A program made the position numbers and the translations under genes. From positions 124,001 to 188,000 of the forward strand of contig NZ_OCMF01000001.1 in NCBI RefSeq assembly GCF_900215295.1: 64,000 nucleotides of DNA, read 5' to 3'. The notes under the pieces were generated by a model. The model did not search any database. It was not told where the DNA came from and saw only the letters and a program-made list of their open reading frames with translations. This stretch comes from Salinimicrobium sediminis (GTDB lineage Bacteria > Bacteroidota > Bacteroidia > Flavobacteriales > Flavobacteriaceae). Below are positions 16,442 through 25,566 of this stretch, piece after piece (the stretch's first letter is position 1; each line of letters begins with the position of its first letter).

Positions 16442-17122
16442 ATGAAAAAAAGAGTTTTAAACTTTGTAGTTGTAGCAGGAGTCACTTTAGGTAGTGTTGC
16501 CTGTAAGGATGATAAATCAAATAAAGTAGAACCAGGCGAAGCGCAGGAAGCTGCTGTAGCCACAGAAGAGGCGGTTACCTATGAAATTGATACTACCGCT
16601 TCAACCATCGAATGGAGAGGTACCAAACCTACAGGAGAGCACAAAGGAACTATTGCTATCCAGGATGGAACTCTTAGCGCTACCCAGGAAGAAATTACCA
16701 GTGGAAGCGTGACCATCGATATGAATTCCATTGAGGTTACCGATGAAGGAATGGACGATAAAGACCGTACTTCTTTGGAAAACCACCTTAAAGGAACAGT
16801 TGAAGGAAAAGAAACAGATTTTTTTAATGTAAAGGAATATCCTACTGCGTCTTTTGAGATCACCGGAGTGACTGAAGAAAACGGACAAAAAATGCTTCAG
16901 GGTAATCTTACTCTTAAGGATTCTACCAAGAACATTCAGTTTCCTGTAAGTACGGATATCGACGAGGAGGAGATCACTCTTGAAAGTGAAACTTTTACTA
17001 TCGACAGAACAAATTGGGGTGTGAACTACGGATCTAAATCTGTATTTGACAACCTTGGTGACAATTTCATCAGTGACGAAATGGAACTAACAATTAAGGT
17101 TACTGCAAAAAGAGCGCAGTAA
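16442..17122 (+). CDS. YceI-family lipoprotein
   Basis: This 226-residue protein has a lipoprotein signal (VTLGSVAC, Cys21) and an acidic linker, then a YceI lipocalin-like domain from about residue 45 to the end, beginning Y-E-I-D-T-T-A-S-T-I-E-W-R-G and including the SFEITGVT and GNLTLKDSTKNIQFPV strands. YceI domains bind polyisoprenoids or other amphiphiles in a beta-barrel and are linked to stress or acid response. Anchoring to the outer membrane is expected in Bacteroidota. The gene is monocistronic, with its own promoter and a strong terminator shared with the convergent gene. Confidence 0.92.
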   Translation: MKKRVLNFVVVAGVTLGSVACKDDKSNKVEPGEAQEAAVATEEAVTYEIDTTASTIEWRGTKPTGEHKGTIAIQDGTLSATQEEITSGSVTIDMNSIEVTDEGMDDKDRTSLENHLKGTVEGKETDFFNVKEYPTASFEITGVTEENGQKMLQGNLTLKDSTKNIQFPVSTDIDEEEITLESETFTIDRTNWGVNYGSKSVFDNLGDNFISDEMELTIKVTAKRAQ

Positions 17123-17146
17123 TATCCCGACTGTCTTATGATCTTT

Positions 17147-17176
17147 AAAAAACCGGCTAAAAGCCGGTTTTTTTTA
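17147..17176. terminator. Bidirectional rho-independent terminator
   Basis: Perfect 8-bp stem AACCGGCT/AGCCGGTT (17151-17158, 17162-17169) with an AAA loop, flanked by A-run and T-run, between the convergent yceI-like and TIGR01777 genes. Confidence 0.9.
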
Positions 17177-18079
17177 TTTGTAGATATCCCTTATTGCCTG
17201 CCTTAGATTAATAAACTGAAAATTAAATCCCTCCTCTTCTACTTTTTTACTGCTCACCAGTTGACTCCCTAAAACCACCGTAGACATTTCGCCCATCACA
17301 AGTTTTAGAGCGAATCCCGGCACTTTTGGCAACCAAATTTTTTTATCCAATACCGCGGCCACTTCCCGGGTGAGATCTTCATTGGTCACGGGATTCGGTG
17401 CCACCCCATTGAATACTCCTTTTGCACCATTAGAGATAAGGAATAAGAATAAACGGGCAAGATCTGTCACATGAATCCACGATTGCCACTGTTTACCGGA
17501 GCCCAGGGCAGTTCCCACATTATATTTCACGGGACGGGCAATTTGTGGTAAAGCGCCACCATCACGAGCCAGGACTATTCCAATACGCACAATGGCCACC
17601 CGCACGCCTAAATTTGAAAATTTTTGTGCCGCAACCTCCCATTTTTCTGAGACCTCTCCCAGGAAATTATCTGCCACTTCCTTCTCCTCCTCATAATGCA
17701 TTTTTTGGGTAGAGCTGGGATATATACCAATTGCACTGGCCGATGCTAATTGCCCTACCTCATGATCATTTTCCTCTAATGTTTTATAGAGCAGGTTAAG
17801 AGAATCGATACGGCTGTTTAATATTTTCTTTTTATTGGATGCCGTCCATGGCTGAAATACGCTTGCCCCGGCCAAATTGATGATCGCCCCTACTCCTTCC
17901 AGGCACTTGGTATCAATTTCCCCTTTTGAGGGATTCCAATAAAATCCTTTATAGTTGTCGCTTTTTTCGATCTTGGATCTACTGGTAGTGAGATAGTTGA
18001 TATTGATCCCCTTTTCGTGAAGCAGCCGTGTGATTTCAGAACCTACCAGCCCAGTGGCTCCGGTGATAAGAATGCGCAT
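17174..18079 (-). CDS. TIGR01777-family NAD-dependent epimerase (SDR39U1/YfcH type)
   Basis: This 301-residue extended SDR has the Rossmann motif GATGLVGSE at residues 7-15, followed by INLAGASVF and the SASAIGIYP segment typical of TIGR01777. The late sequence GVFNGVAPNPVTN and the C-terminal DUF1731-like tail with LVSSKKVEEEGFNFQF match this family closely. Substrates of YfcH/SDR39U1 proteins are unknown; a cytosolic oxidoreductase or epimerase acting on a nucleotide-linked compound is assumed. It lies 65 nt after mnmD on the same strand. Confidence 0.9.
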   Translation of the reverse strand: MRILITGATGLVGSEITRLLHEKGININYLTTSRSKIEKSDNYKGFYWNPSKGEIDTKCLEGVGAIINLAGASVFQPWTASNKKKILNSRIDSLNLLYKTLEENDHEVGQLASASAIGIYPSSTQKMHYEEEKEVADNFLGEVSEKWEVAAQKFSNLGVRVAIVRIGIVLARDGGALPQIARPVKYNVGTALGSGKQWQSWIHVTDLARLFLFLISNGAKGVFNGVAPNPVTNEDLTREVAAVLDKKIWLPKVPGFALKLVMGEMSTVVLGSQLVSSKKVEEEGFNFQFINLRQAIRDIYK

Positions 18080-18144
18080 TTTATTTTATAATTTACAGGA
18101 TTCTCAACTTTAATGCTGCCCGTTTATTAAAGCTTTAACAGGAT

Positions 18145-18828
18145 TTACACCTGTTTGAGCTTAGTTGCCCGTAACATTTCCCTCTTTCCGGGAGGACCGG
18201 GTAATCTTTCCACCTCAAAACCTGCCGCCTGCATTGCCCTTCTCACACTTCCTTTTGCCGAATAAGTGACAAGCACTCCCCCTGGTTTCAAGGCGCTGTA
18301 CATATTTTCGAAAACTTCTTCACTCCACAGATCCGGTTGAACCCGCGGACCAAAAGCATCAAAATAAATAAGATCATATGTTGATGTTGCAGCAATTTCA
18401 CTGAAGAATTTCTTCTCTTTCTTAAGGTCGAAAAATGGAGAAATTACACTGCTTTTTTCCCAGTCGGCTTTGTGTATCTTTTTAAAAACTTCCGAAGCAT
18501 TATCTTCAGTAATAGCAGCGGCATAATCCAAAGCCTGCAACTCTTCATTAGAAACGGGATAAGCTTCAATTCCCGTATAGGCAATCTTCACAGGGATCCT
18601 TTCAGCTTCAAAAAAAGTAAGCAATGCATTCAATCCTGTCCCGAAGCCTATTTCCAAAATTGAAATATCCTCTGGGTGATTTTTTTCCTGATAATAGAAA
18701 AGGCCGGTTCTTATAAAAACATGCAACGCCTCCTGCACAGCACCGTGCTTGGAATGATAGTGTTCATTCCACTCTGGCAGATAAATGGTGGCCGAGCCAT
18801 CGGCAGTTTTGATGATTTCCCTTTTCAA
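18145..18828 (-). CDS. mnmD: tRNA (5-methylaminomethyl-2-thiouridine)(34)-methyltransferase MnmD
   Basis: This 227-residue SAM-dependent methyltransferase (DUF752) completes mnm5s2U at the wobble position of Glu, Lys and Gln tRNAs. Seen are the SAM-binding ILEIGFGTGLNALL, the opening WNEHYHSKHGAVQEALHVFI and the catalytic DAFGPRVQPDLWSEEVF segment, as in the N-terminal half of MnmC. The FAD-dependent half of MnmC is missing, so it is the stand-alone MnmD form, common outside Gammaproteobacteria. It starts 1 nt after the DUF4920 gene stop. Confidence 0.92.
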   Translation of the reverse strand: MKREIIKTADGSATIYLPEWNEHYHSKHGAVQEALHVFIRTGLFYYQEKNHPEDISILEIGFGTGLNALLTFFEAERIPVKIAYTGIEAYPVSNEELQALDYAAAITEDNASEVFKKIHKADWEKSSVISPFFDLKKEKKFFSEIAATSTYDLIYFDAFGPRVQPDLWSEEVFENMYSALKPGGVLVTYSAKGSVRRAMQAAGFEVERLPGPPGKREMLRATKLKQV

Positions 18829-18829
18829 A

Positions 18830-19321
18830 TCAATTTTTGATCTTCACCCCGTTTGCCAGAAAGGAGAGAGTAATTTCAGGTTCATTAATGGCGCTCACTT
18901 CAGCTGCCGACTTCCCTGCGTCTTCGGCATAATGTCTGCGATCTTCAACAGACATTTCGGTTACATAAGCTTTGCCTTCCATGATTACCTCTTTGTTTTC
19001 AATATATTTAGGAACAAAGAAGGCATAATCTTTAAATTTTACCATTACCTCCCGGCCGTCCTCCAACGCCACTTTCATCCAGCAACCTTTATTCTTACAA
19101 ACCGAAGTCACATCTGCCTTAAAAGTCACGTTTAAAGTATCTCCGGTTTTAAGACCCTGATATCTTTCCTGCATCTGCTGAGCAGAAAGAATATTAGCCA
19201 CCTCAACGTCCTCACCCACAGAAAAGTAAGCGTCCTGTTTACCGGTATTTTTTTCCTGAGAAAAACCGGCAAAACTTATCATTAATAAAGACAATAGCAG
19301 TAAATAATTAAGATTCCTCAT
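18830..19321 (-). CDS. DUF4920 periplasmic protein
   Basis: This 163-residue exported protein has a signal peptide ending in SFAGFSQ. The core (about 60-125) has V-C-K-N-K-G-C-W-M-K-V followed by VMVKFKDYAFFVPK, the DUF4920 signature with a cysteine pair that could bind metal or form a disulfide. Proteins of this family often sit near metal or respiratory genes, but the function is unknown. Here it precedes mnmD by one nucleotide and is probably cotranscribed, though no functional link is apparent. Confidence 0.85.
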   Translation of the reverse strand: MRNLNYLLLLSLLMISFAGFSQEKNTGKQDAYFSVGEDVEVANILSAQQMQERYQGLKTGDTLNVTFKADVTSVCKNKGCWMKVALEDGREVMVKFKDYAFFVPKYIENKEVIMEGKAYVTEMSVEDRRHYAEDAGKSAAEVSAINEPEITLSFLANGVKIKN

Positions 19322-19403
19322 TATGTTCCTGTTAAAGGTTTAGAAAATTGAAATTAAGATTAAATTAGTTAAATCACACCTTTAGAACCTGTATTTATTT
19401 CGG

Positions 19404-19411
19404 TAAATTTG
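19404..19411 (+). promoter_or_regulatory. -7 box (TAAATTTG) for ilvE
   Basis: Exact TAnnTTTG ending 16 nt before the ATG at 19428, implying a 5' leader of about 10 nt. Confidence 0.6.
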
Positions 19412-19427
19412 CAGCAAATATTCGAAC

Positions 19428-20501
19428 ATGAAAAATGTACCTCTCGCAATCGATGTAGTTGAAGCAAAAGCTTCAAGAATCGATTCGGTGGATTTTGAAA
19501 ATCTGATCTTCGGTAATGTCTTTGCAGACCATATGATGGAATGTGACTTTAAAGATGGTCAATGGCAAAATCCGGTTATTAAACCTTATGGTCCTATTCA
19601 GCTGGATCCTTCAGCAAAAGTTTTCCATTACGGGCAGGCTATTTTTGAAGGAATGAAGGCTTTTAAAGATGACGAGGACCAGGTGTGGTTATTTCGTCCC
19701 GAAGCAAATATTGAAAGGTTCAATATTTCTTCTAAAAGACTGGCGATCCCTGAGTTTCCTAAAGAAGTATTCCTGGAAGGTTTAAAGACCCTGCTTAACC
19801 TTGATAGAGATTGGATCAAAAAAGGTTTTGGTAATTCTCTGTACATAAGGCCTTTTGTTATTGCAACAGAGCCCGGGGTTTCAGCTTCTCCTTCCAAAAC
19901 ATATAAATTCATGATCATTTGTTCCCCCGCAAAGGCTTACTACAGTGGAGAGGTACGGGTGTTCTTTGCAGATAAATATAGTCGTGCTGCCGATGGTGGC
20001 GTGGGTTACGCCAAAGCTGCCGGAAATTACGGTGCTCAATTCTATCCTACCAATCTTGCCAAGGAGCAGGGTTACCAACAGATCGTCTGGACAGATGCCA
20101 GTACCCATGAATACCTCGAAGAAGCAGGTACCATGAATATCTTTTTTAGGGTAGGTGAAAAATTGTTGACAGCTCCAACCAGCGACAGGATCCTGGACGG
20201 GGTTACCCGAAGAAGTGTAATTGCCCTGGCCGAAGAATACAATATCCCGGTAGAAGTAAGACGCGTTAAAGTTGCCGAAATCGTGGAAGCAGCGAAAAAG
20301 GGAGAGCTAAAAGAGATTTTTGGCGCCGGTACTGCTGCTACCATAAACCCTGTAAAAGGATTTGGCAATAAAGGTGAAAAATTCGAATTACAGGATCAGG
20401 AGGATTCCTATGCGACCTTCTTCAAGAAAAAACTAATGGAGATCCAATATAATAAAGCCGAAGATAAATTTGGCTGGAGAATGTTGGTCGAAAAAGATTA
20501 A
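19428..20501 (+). CDS. ilvE: Branched-chain amino acid aminotransferase
   Basis: This 357-residue class IV PLP enzyme interconverts Leu/Ile/Val and their 2-oxo acids with glutamate. The PLP lysine lies in GYAKAAGNYGAQF, and the substrate- and phosphate-binding segments FHYGQAIFEGMKAF, YIRPFVIATEP, YLEEAGTMNIFF and FGAGTAATINPV are all present. It is the long (BCAT type II) form, in accord with its length. It stands alone here rather than in an ilv operon. Its stop codon overlaps the stop of the convergent lipoprotein gene by 4 bp. Confidence 0.96.
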   Translation: MKNVPLAIDVVEAKASRIDSVDFENLIFGNVFADHMMECDFKDGQWQNPVIKPYGPIQLDPSAKVFHYGQAIFEGMKAFKDDEDQVWLFRPEANIERFNISSKRLAIPEFPKEVFLEGLKTLLNLDRDWIKKGFGNSLYIRPFVIATEPGVSASPSKTYKFMIICSPAKAYYSGEVRVFFADKYSRAADGGVGYAKAAGNYGAQFYPTNLAKEQGYQQIVWTDASTHEYLEEAGTMNIFFRVGEKLLTAPTSDRILDGVTRRSVIALAEEYNIPVEVRRVKVAEIVEAAKKGELKEIFGAGTAATINPVKGFGNKGEKFELQDQEDSYATFFKKKLMEIQYNKAEDKFGWRMLVEKD

Positions 20502-21508
20502 TTGAAAACAACCGGAATACGCATTACTCTGTCATGTTCCGGTTTTCCTGAAGCATTGGCGCGGTTAAAGATCAAATAGCCGCGCTTTTCTTTTGTTTTA
20601 AATTCAAGTTCGGCTTCAAACGGCACCCAATCCTCGGTCATCCAGTCATCTGTGGCAGAAATGTATTTTTCCGCAAGTACTTTACCGCTTTCGCTTACGA
20701 GTCTCACGGGAGCTGAAGCTTCAAAGAACCAATATCCCCTTGCTTTACCGGAGATTTTTAAAGGGGAAGAAACAGTACTATTTTCCTGCGGCTGTTCCAC
20801 CTTTATCAATTCTTCGATCTCCCTTCGTTCCCGGTTGGGATCTGTAAAATACAGACTCTCTAAAATGTCATTTAAGGCACTCCTTTTTTCTTCGGAAACT
20901 TCTCCGTAAAATTTCATCGCATCTCCCTCCATAGGATTACACTCCTTCATATCGACTTCCTCTCCCGTATTGCTGCTGAAGCATTCTGCCCTAAAATTAT
21001 TTACCTCATAAAACACATAGATGCTTCCGTATTCATTCCAGCCCGGAGGTGGCGTTTGAAACCTCACACTTATTGCCCATGGTTCCCCATTCTCCAACAA
21101 ATACGCATAAGAAGATTCCGGATCTGCCTGAAATGACAATGGCAAATCTCCCTTCCACTCTTTAAATGACCTTCTGGGACCACCGGGAGCATCCACTCCA
21201 AATCCTTTTGGCAGAACAGCTATATAGGCATCTTCGGCATCATTGTGAATGGCAAAAGGTGGCTCTTCTTCAATTTCGGGATCAAAAAAGTTGATTACCG
21301 GCGACTCTCCCGGCAGCTCTCCTTCAAAGATCTCAAATCCCTCCGGGATCTCTGCTGAAAAATGCCATTTTTGAGAGGTATAGTTTTTAGTTGATGCTGT
21401 CATTTTGGGTTCGGGTGCTTCTGAGGTTGTCTCCTCCTGCTCCTTCTCGGCAGCATTGCGGCAGGAAAAGAAAATCAATGCTATCAGGGTGAAATATATT
21501 GGTCTCAT
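20498..21508 (-). CDS. Lipoprotein with C-terminal Gmad2 immunoglobulin-like domain
   Basis: This 336-residue lipoprotein has a lipobox (IFFSC, Cys16) reached only from ATG 21508; a longer frame to 21544 would spoil the signal. An N-terminal region of unknown fold (about 40-230) is followed by a Gmad2-type domain (about 235-336) with VEQPQENSTVSSPLKISGKARGYWFFEA in two stretches and the closing RGYLIFNRANAS. Gmad2 domains occur in sporulation and other surface proteins and probably bind partner proteins or carbohydrate. Cell-envelope location is expected; the role is unknown. Confidence 0.8.
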   Translation of the reverse strand: MRPIYFTLIALIFFSCRNAAEKEQEETTSEAPEPKMTASTKNYTSQKWHFSAEIPEGFEIFEGELPGESPVINFFDPEIEEEPPFAIHNDAEDAYIAVLPKGFGVDAPGGPRRSFKEWKGDLPLSFQADPESSYAYLLENGEPWAISVRFQTPPPGWNEYGSIYVFYEVNNFRAECFSSNTGEEVDMKECNPMEGDAMKFYGEVSEEKRSALNDILESLYFTDPNRERREIEELIKVEQPQENSTVSSPLKISGKARGYWFFEASAPVRLVSESGKVLAEKYISATDDWMTEDWVPFEAELEFKTKEKRGYLIFNRANASGKPEHDRVMRIPVVFN

Positions 21509-21671
21509 CTTTACAAGATAATAAAAAAGTGAGGCAGGAACCAAGCGTCAGGATTCAAGACCTAAATTGTATTTGAGTTCCGGGTCTGAGCATTAGGTTT
21601 CGGGTTGGGAATCCATGGGCTGAAGGCTAATAGAAAATATAAATAAATAATAATCCTGTTCGTTTCTTTTT

Positions 21672-22061
21672 TTACCCTTGAATAAAGATCTTTTCCAATT
21701 CGGGTTTAGAAAAATTTGGGCCCTTAAGGACTTTTCCGTCTTCACGGTAAACCGGCTTCCCGTCTTCTCCAAGTTTGCTCATGTTGCTGCGTTGTATCTC
21801 CTCAAAAACCTGGGTGATTTTGTCCTGCATCCCGTGTTCTATGATAGTGCCGCAAAGGATGTAAAGCATATCTCCCAGAGCATCGGCAATTTCTACAAGG
21901 TTACCTTCTTTTGCCGCTTCCAGATATTCCTCGTTTTCTTCCTTCATTAGTTCATATCGCAATTGCACTTTTTCCGAAGAAAGATCTCCCGTGGGTTTCG
22001 GGGCAATACCAAGACCAAAAGCCCGATGAAACTCCTGTACTGCCTGTAAGCTTTTTCTCAT
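21672..22061 (-). CDS. MazG-like nucleotide pyrophosphohydrolase
   Basis: This 129-residue all-alpha NTP pyrophosphatase has the metal-binding E-x-x-E pair in KEENEEYLEA (about 41-50) and the E-x-x-D in EIADALGDMLY (about 57-67). The sequence FSKPELEKI near the end matches the phosphoribosyl-ATP pyrophosphohydrolase-like subgroup often present in flavobacteria. It likely hydrolyses non-canonical (d)NTPs to monophosphates as house-cleaning. It is divergent from the 62-residue membrane protein gene. Confidence 0.87.
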   Translation of the reverse strand: MRKSLQAVQEFHRAFGLGIAPKPTGDLSSEKVQLRYELMKEENEEYLEAAKEGNLVEIADALGDMLYILCGTIIEHGMQDKITQVFEEIQRSNMSKLGEDGKPVYREDGKVLKGPNFSKPELEKIFIQG

Positions 22062-22071
22062 TTTAAACCTG

Positions 22072-22079
22072 TAAATTTG
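22072..22079 (+). promoter_or_regulatory. -7 box (TAAATTTG) for the small membrane protein
   Basis: Exact TAnnTTTG ending 14 nt before ATG 22094, so the leader is about 8-10 nt. Confidence 0.55.
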
Positions 22080-22093
22080 CCTAAAATTAAAAA

Positions 22094-22282
22094 ATGTTTA
22101 GCACCGGACAGTTAATATTCGCCGGATTGTTTTTTGTGGTTTTTGTAGCGGTTATCTTTTTTAGTTACCGTAAAGACCTGAAACTTCACCGCAAGTACTA
22201 TAAAGGCACTTTTTACATCCTGCTTGGATTTATAGCTTTTATCCTCCTTTTATTCCTGATGAAGCTTTACTTAAAAGGCTAA
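22094..22282 (+). CDS. Small membrane protein with two hydrophobic helices
   Basis: This 62-residue protein has two predicted membrane helices (about 5-25 and 40-58) joined by a basic loop (YRKDLKLHRKYYKG). That makes a hairpin with both ends outside or both inside; the positive loop suggests the loop is cytoplasmic. It has its own promoter and a strong terminator 15 nt after the stop, so it is a real monocistronic gene. No family name could be assigned. Confidence 0.75.
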   Translation: MFSTGQLIFAGLFFVVFVAVIFFSYRKDLKLHRKYYKGTFYILLGFIAFILLLFLMKLYLKG

Positions 22283-22291
22283 CCCAGGAGC

Positions 22292-22330
22292 AAAAAAAAC
22301 CGCCATTCTGAAAAGAATGGCGGTTTCTTG
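22292..22330. terminator. Bidirectional rho-independent terminator
   Basis: Perfect 13-bp stem (22297-22309 with 22314-22326) with a GAAA tetraloop and flanking A and T runs between the small membrane protein gene and the M49 peptidase gene. Confidence 0.92.
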
Positions 22331-22346
22331 TTAACTGTCTTCAATA

Positions 22347-24392
22347 CTAGTTCTCCAGAGGAAGAACATCATAATTTTCAGAATAGTCAAGCATTTGTTC
22401 TTCAAAAGAAACAGGCTGCTCTACACGAATGGAAATGATCTCTCCACTTTCATCTGTTTCCGGTACCAGCACAGGATTTACGAATCCGCTGTAAGGAGCA
22501 GATTTAAATTGAACATTTCTCTCCAGCACTTCTTTATGAATATTCTGATCTACTTTTACTCCGTAATTCTCTACCAGATTCTTTGCTGCTTCATAATCTC
22601 CTTCAGACTTGATCCTCTGGGTTTCCTTAAGCAACTCTCCAAAAAGGTCACGCAGGGCAGCATAATCTGTAATATTAAAATAGGTCTTCCCATCTCTGGT
22701 CACTTTTTCAATAATATTTCTTTCACGACCTTTTTCAAAAACCCATGCACTTACCCACTGACGGTTTCTCATGTGAGCTTCTTCAATATTTGCTCCCGGC
22801 TCCAATCTTATTAGCTGAGTCATCAATCCATTTCTGATGTAACCATCATAGGCTGCTTTTCCCAGTTTTTCATAATCATCTACCAGCCCAAGTTCTTCAA
22901 GTTTTGGATCCATAAGATAATACAGTCCCACTAGGTCGGCACGTCCTTCTTCCATGGTAGAAGCATAGCTTTTAAGTGTTTCCTTTGTTTCGCCTACTCC
23001 GGGATTGATCTGCCCCGAAGCGTGCCCTACTACTTCATGCAGGGCAGTATGCAGTTTATCTGCCAGTTCACCATATTCCTTTTCAAGAGCAACTTCCTCT
23101 TCGTCATGAGCGAACTCTTGCAATCTTCCGGTACTACCGGCATTGTTGTAAGCTTCAATAATGTTTCCAAGAGATACAGATTTACTTCCGTATTCTTTTC
23201 TTATCCAGTTTGAATTAGGCAAATTCACACCTATTGGAGTAGCAGGTGATGCATCTCCGGATTCCCCGGCAACGATCACAGTCTTATATGTAACCCCAAC
23301 CACTGAATCTTTTTTATGCTCTTCCATTAAAGGTGCATTATCTTCGAACCACTGTACATTATCCTCAAGAACGCTCATTTTCTCGCTCATATCAAAATCC
23401 TTGATCTGCACGATGTTTTCGTAAGAACCGGTATAGCCAAGAGGATCATTATACACTTCAATAAAACTGTTGATGTAATCGATATTCCCTTTGGTAGCCT
23501 GTACCCATGCAATATTATATTCATCCCAGGTTTTTAGATCTCCACTCTTGTAATAGTCGATCAAAAGACCAAGTGCCTTCGCCTGTTCCTCATTTTCAGC
23601 TACACCCTTAGCTTTTTCCAGCCAAAAGGTAATCTTGTCTATAGCAGGACCATACATGCCTCCGCTTTTGTAAACTTTCTCTACGATCTGTCCGTTCTCT
23701 TTTACAAGTTTGGAATTCAATCCATATGCAAGAGGTCTGTTGGGGTCCGGAGATTTTTTTGTAGCATAGAATTCTTCCACATCTTTTGCTGTGATCCCTT
23801 CCCCATAGAAGTTTACTGCAGAACCTTCCACTAATCCTTTAGATTCATCAAGATTAACTTTCTTAGAATCCTTGTCATTGAAAATCACTTCATAAGCCTC
23901 CCCGGTAAGTTCTGTCCCGGTCTCATCCAATAAGGTGTCAAAATATGCCTTGCTGAAACCTGGCTTTAGCTTGTCCATAGAATAATGATGGTGGATCCCG
24001 TTAGAGAACCATACCCGCTTAAGATAGGTCTCAAAATTCTTCCAATCTTCGGAAGATTTATCGCCCTGGTAAGTGGTGTAGATATTTTCCAGAGCTTCCC
24101 TTATCTTCAGGTTGTGACGATAATTTTGGTCCCAAATGATATCCCTTCCGCTAAGTCCGGCCTGCACAAGGTAATACACAAGTTTTTGCTCTTTTAGGCT
24201 TAGATCTTCCCAGCCAGGGATCTGGTAGCGTAATACCTTGATATCGGCAAATTCATCTACCTGGTAATCAAAATCTGAAGTTTGTGTAACTTCTCCTGTC
24301 TCAGTGGGGTTTACTACCGCAGTGTCTGCACAGGAAAATAAAATTGTTGATGCCATTAACAGCATCAGGTAACTTTTAATTTTCATTTTCAA
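22347..24392 (-). CDS. M49 (dipeptidyl peptidase III) family zinc lipoprotein
   Basis: This 681-residue exported peptidase has a lipobox (ILFSC, Cys about 21). The M49 zinc site is H-E-V-V-G-H (HExxGH), and the downstream third ligand is in MEEGRADLVGLYY, equivalent to EECRAE of DPP III. DPP III enzymes remove dipeptides from the N terminus of oligopeptides of 3-10 residues. The lipoprotein location suggests periplasmic or surface peptide degradation, in keeping with the other exported peptidases in this window. A second start three residues in (MKIKSYL) is possible. Confidence 0.9.
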   Translation of the reverse strand: MKMKIKSYLMLLMASTILFSCADTAVVNPTETGEVTQTSDFDYQVDEFADIKVLRYQIPGWEDLSLKEQKLVYYLVQAGLSGRDIIWDQNYRHNLKIREALENIYTTYQGDKSSEDWKNFETYLKRVWFSNGIHHHYSMDKLKPGFSKAYFDTLLDETGTELTGEAYEVIFNDKDSKKVNLDESKGLVEGSAVNFYGEGITAKDVEEFYATKKSPDPNRPLAYGLNSKLVKENGQIVEKVYKSGGMYGPAIDKITFWLEKAKGVAENEEQAKALGLLIDYYKSGDLKTWDEYNIAWVQATKGNIDYINSFIEVYNDPLGYTGSYENIVQIKDFDMSEKMSVLEDNVQWFEDNAPLMEEHKKDSVVGVTYKTVIVAGESGDASPATPIGVNLPNSNWIRKEYGSKSVSLGNIIEAYNNAGSTGRLQEFAHDEEEVALEKEYGELADKLHTALHEVVGHASGQINPGVGETKETLKSYASTMEEGRADLVGLYYLMDPKLEELGLVDDYEKLGKAAYDGYIRNGLMTQLIRLEPGANIEEAHMRNRQWVSAWVFEKGRERNIIEKVTRDGKTYFNITDYAALRDLFGELLKETQRIKSEGDYEAAKNLVENYGVKVDQNIHKEVLERNVQFKSAPYSGFVNPVLVPETDESGEIISIRVEQPVSFEEQMLDYSENYDVLPLEN

Positions 24393-24537
24393 GAATTAAG
24401 GGTTTATATAAATATTGAATCACTTTCACCTCAAAAACGGTTCGTTTTTTAGCAGCTTTTCAATAATTAACAAATGTAAGAATTAGCATCAAGCAAATTA
24501 TTATCTTAGCGGTAATAATTAACCAAACCTCCCGGAT

Positions 24538-25566
24538 ATGAAGATCATTAAGTACCTGCTTTTCCTGTTCCTTATCATTTTTATTGCAGGTTCCATTTAT
24601 GTGGCAACAAAAGACGGAAAATATGAAATCACATCCAGCAAAGTGATCAATGCTCCTGCCCCGTTGCTTTTTAGAGAAGTGGCAGATCTTGAGAACTGGA
24701 GGACCTGGAACGCATGGCAGGAGATTGAAGGCATGGAAATGAAGATAACCGGTGACGGAGCGAGGGAAGGAGGAGGAATTACCTGGCAGGCAGATGAAAT
24801 TAGGGATGGTAGAATTCAAAATACCTCGGTAATTCCCTACAGCAATATTGAGCAGGAACTCATCATGCAAACCATCATTGGAGAAACCGACGGTAAGGTG
24901 ACCTGGAATTTCGAACCCGAGGGAGAACAAACCAAAGTTACATGGCGATTGCAAGGGGAGCAGAGTTTTAAAGAAAAACTTGCCTTTACGGTACAGGACG
25001 AAGATCTCGCGGAACTTTTTCAACCCATATTCCAACAAAGCCTGGAAAACCTTGAGCAGAATGTGATAAGAAAAATGGAAGCCTATTCCATAAATGTGCA
25101 GGGTGTGACCCAACATGGCGGAGGTTACTATATGTTTACTACCACAGCTTCAAAAATGAGTGAAGTGAACACCAAAGCTGCCGATATGGTCAAGCAGGTG
25201 AGGATCTTTATGGAACAGAACAATATCTCCATTAGCGGTAAGCCATTGATCATCTATAATCAACGTGATGACCGCAACGGCACCACCATTTTTTCAACAG
25301 GAGTTCCTACTCCCAGCCAGGTGATCACCCCCTCGGGAAGTGAGATCCTTAATGGATATCTGGAGCCACAAAAAGTGGTGAAAACAACCTTGAAGGGACA
25401 TCACAAAAATGCTTCGGAAGCCTGGGAAAAAACCTACCGTTACATTGAAGAAAACAACCTGATGGTTAACCCCCAGGGGCAGCCATTCGAGATTTTTATT
25501 ACGGATATTACCGAAGTAGACAACCCTGCTTTATGGGTTACCGAAATTTACATTCCGGTAGAGTAA
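24538..25566 (+). CDS. SRPBCC domain protein with C-terminal GyrI-like effector-binding domain
   Basis: This 342-residue protein has an N-terminal hydrophobic helix (about 4-24), a SRPBCC/polyketide-cyclase-like fold (about 30-180, with KVINAPAPLLFREVADLENW at its start), and an AraC-effector/GyrI-like domain (about 190-342, with NPQGQPFEIFITD and WVTEIYIPVE). Both domains bind small hydrophobic ligands. The membrane anchor and ligand-binding pair suggest a sensor or carrier of an amphipathic molecule at the inner membrane. Its stop overlaps the crcB start by one base (TAATG), so the two are coupled. Confidence 0.8.
   Translation: MKIIKYLLFLFLIIFIAGSIYVATKDGKYEITSSKVINAPAPLLFREVADLENWRTWNAWQEIEGMEMKITGDGAREGGGITWQADEIRDGRIQNTSVIPYSNIEQELIMQTIIGETDGKVTWNFEPEGEQTKVTWRLQGEQSFKEKLAFTVQDEDLAELFQPIFQQSLENLEQNVIRKMEAYSINVQGVTQHGGGYYMFTTTASKMSEVNTKAADMVKQVRIFMEQNNISISGKPLIIYNQRDDRNGTTIFSTGVPTPSQVITPSGSEILNGYLEPQKVVKTTLKGHHKNASEAWEKTYRYIEENNLMVNPQGQPFEIFITDITEVDNPALWVTEIYIPVE

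Noticed and set aside
24460-25116. 218-codon antisense frame opposite the SRPBCC gene
   Set aside because: It is a shadow of a well-supported coding frame on the other strand and has no domain.
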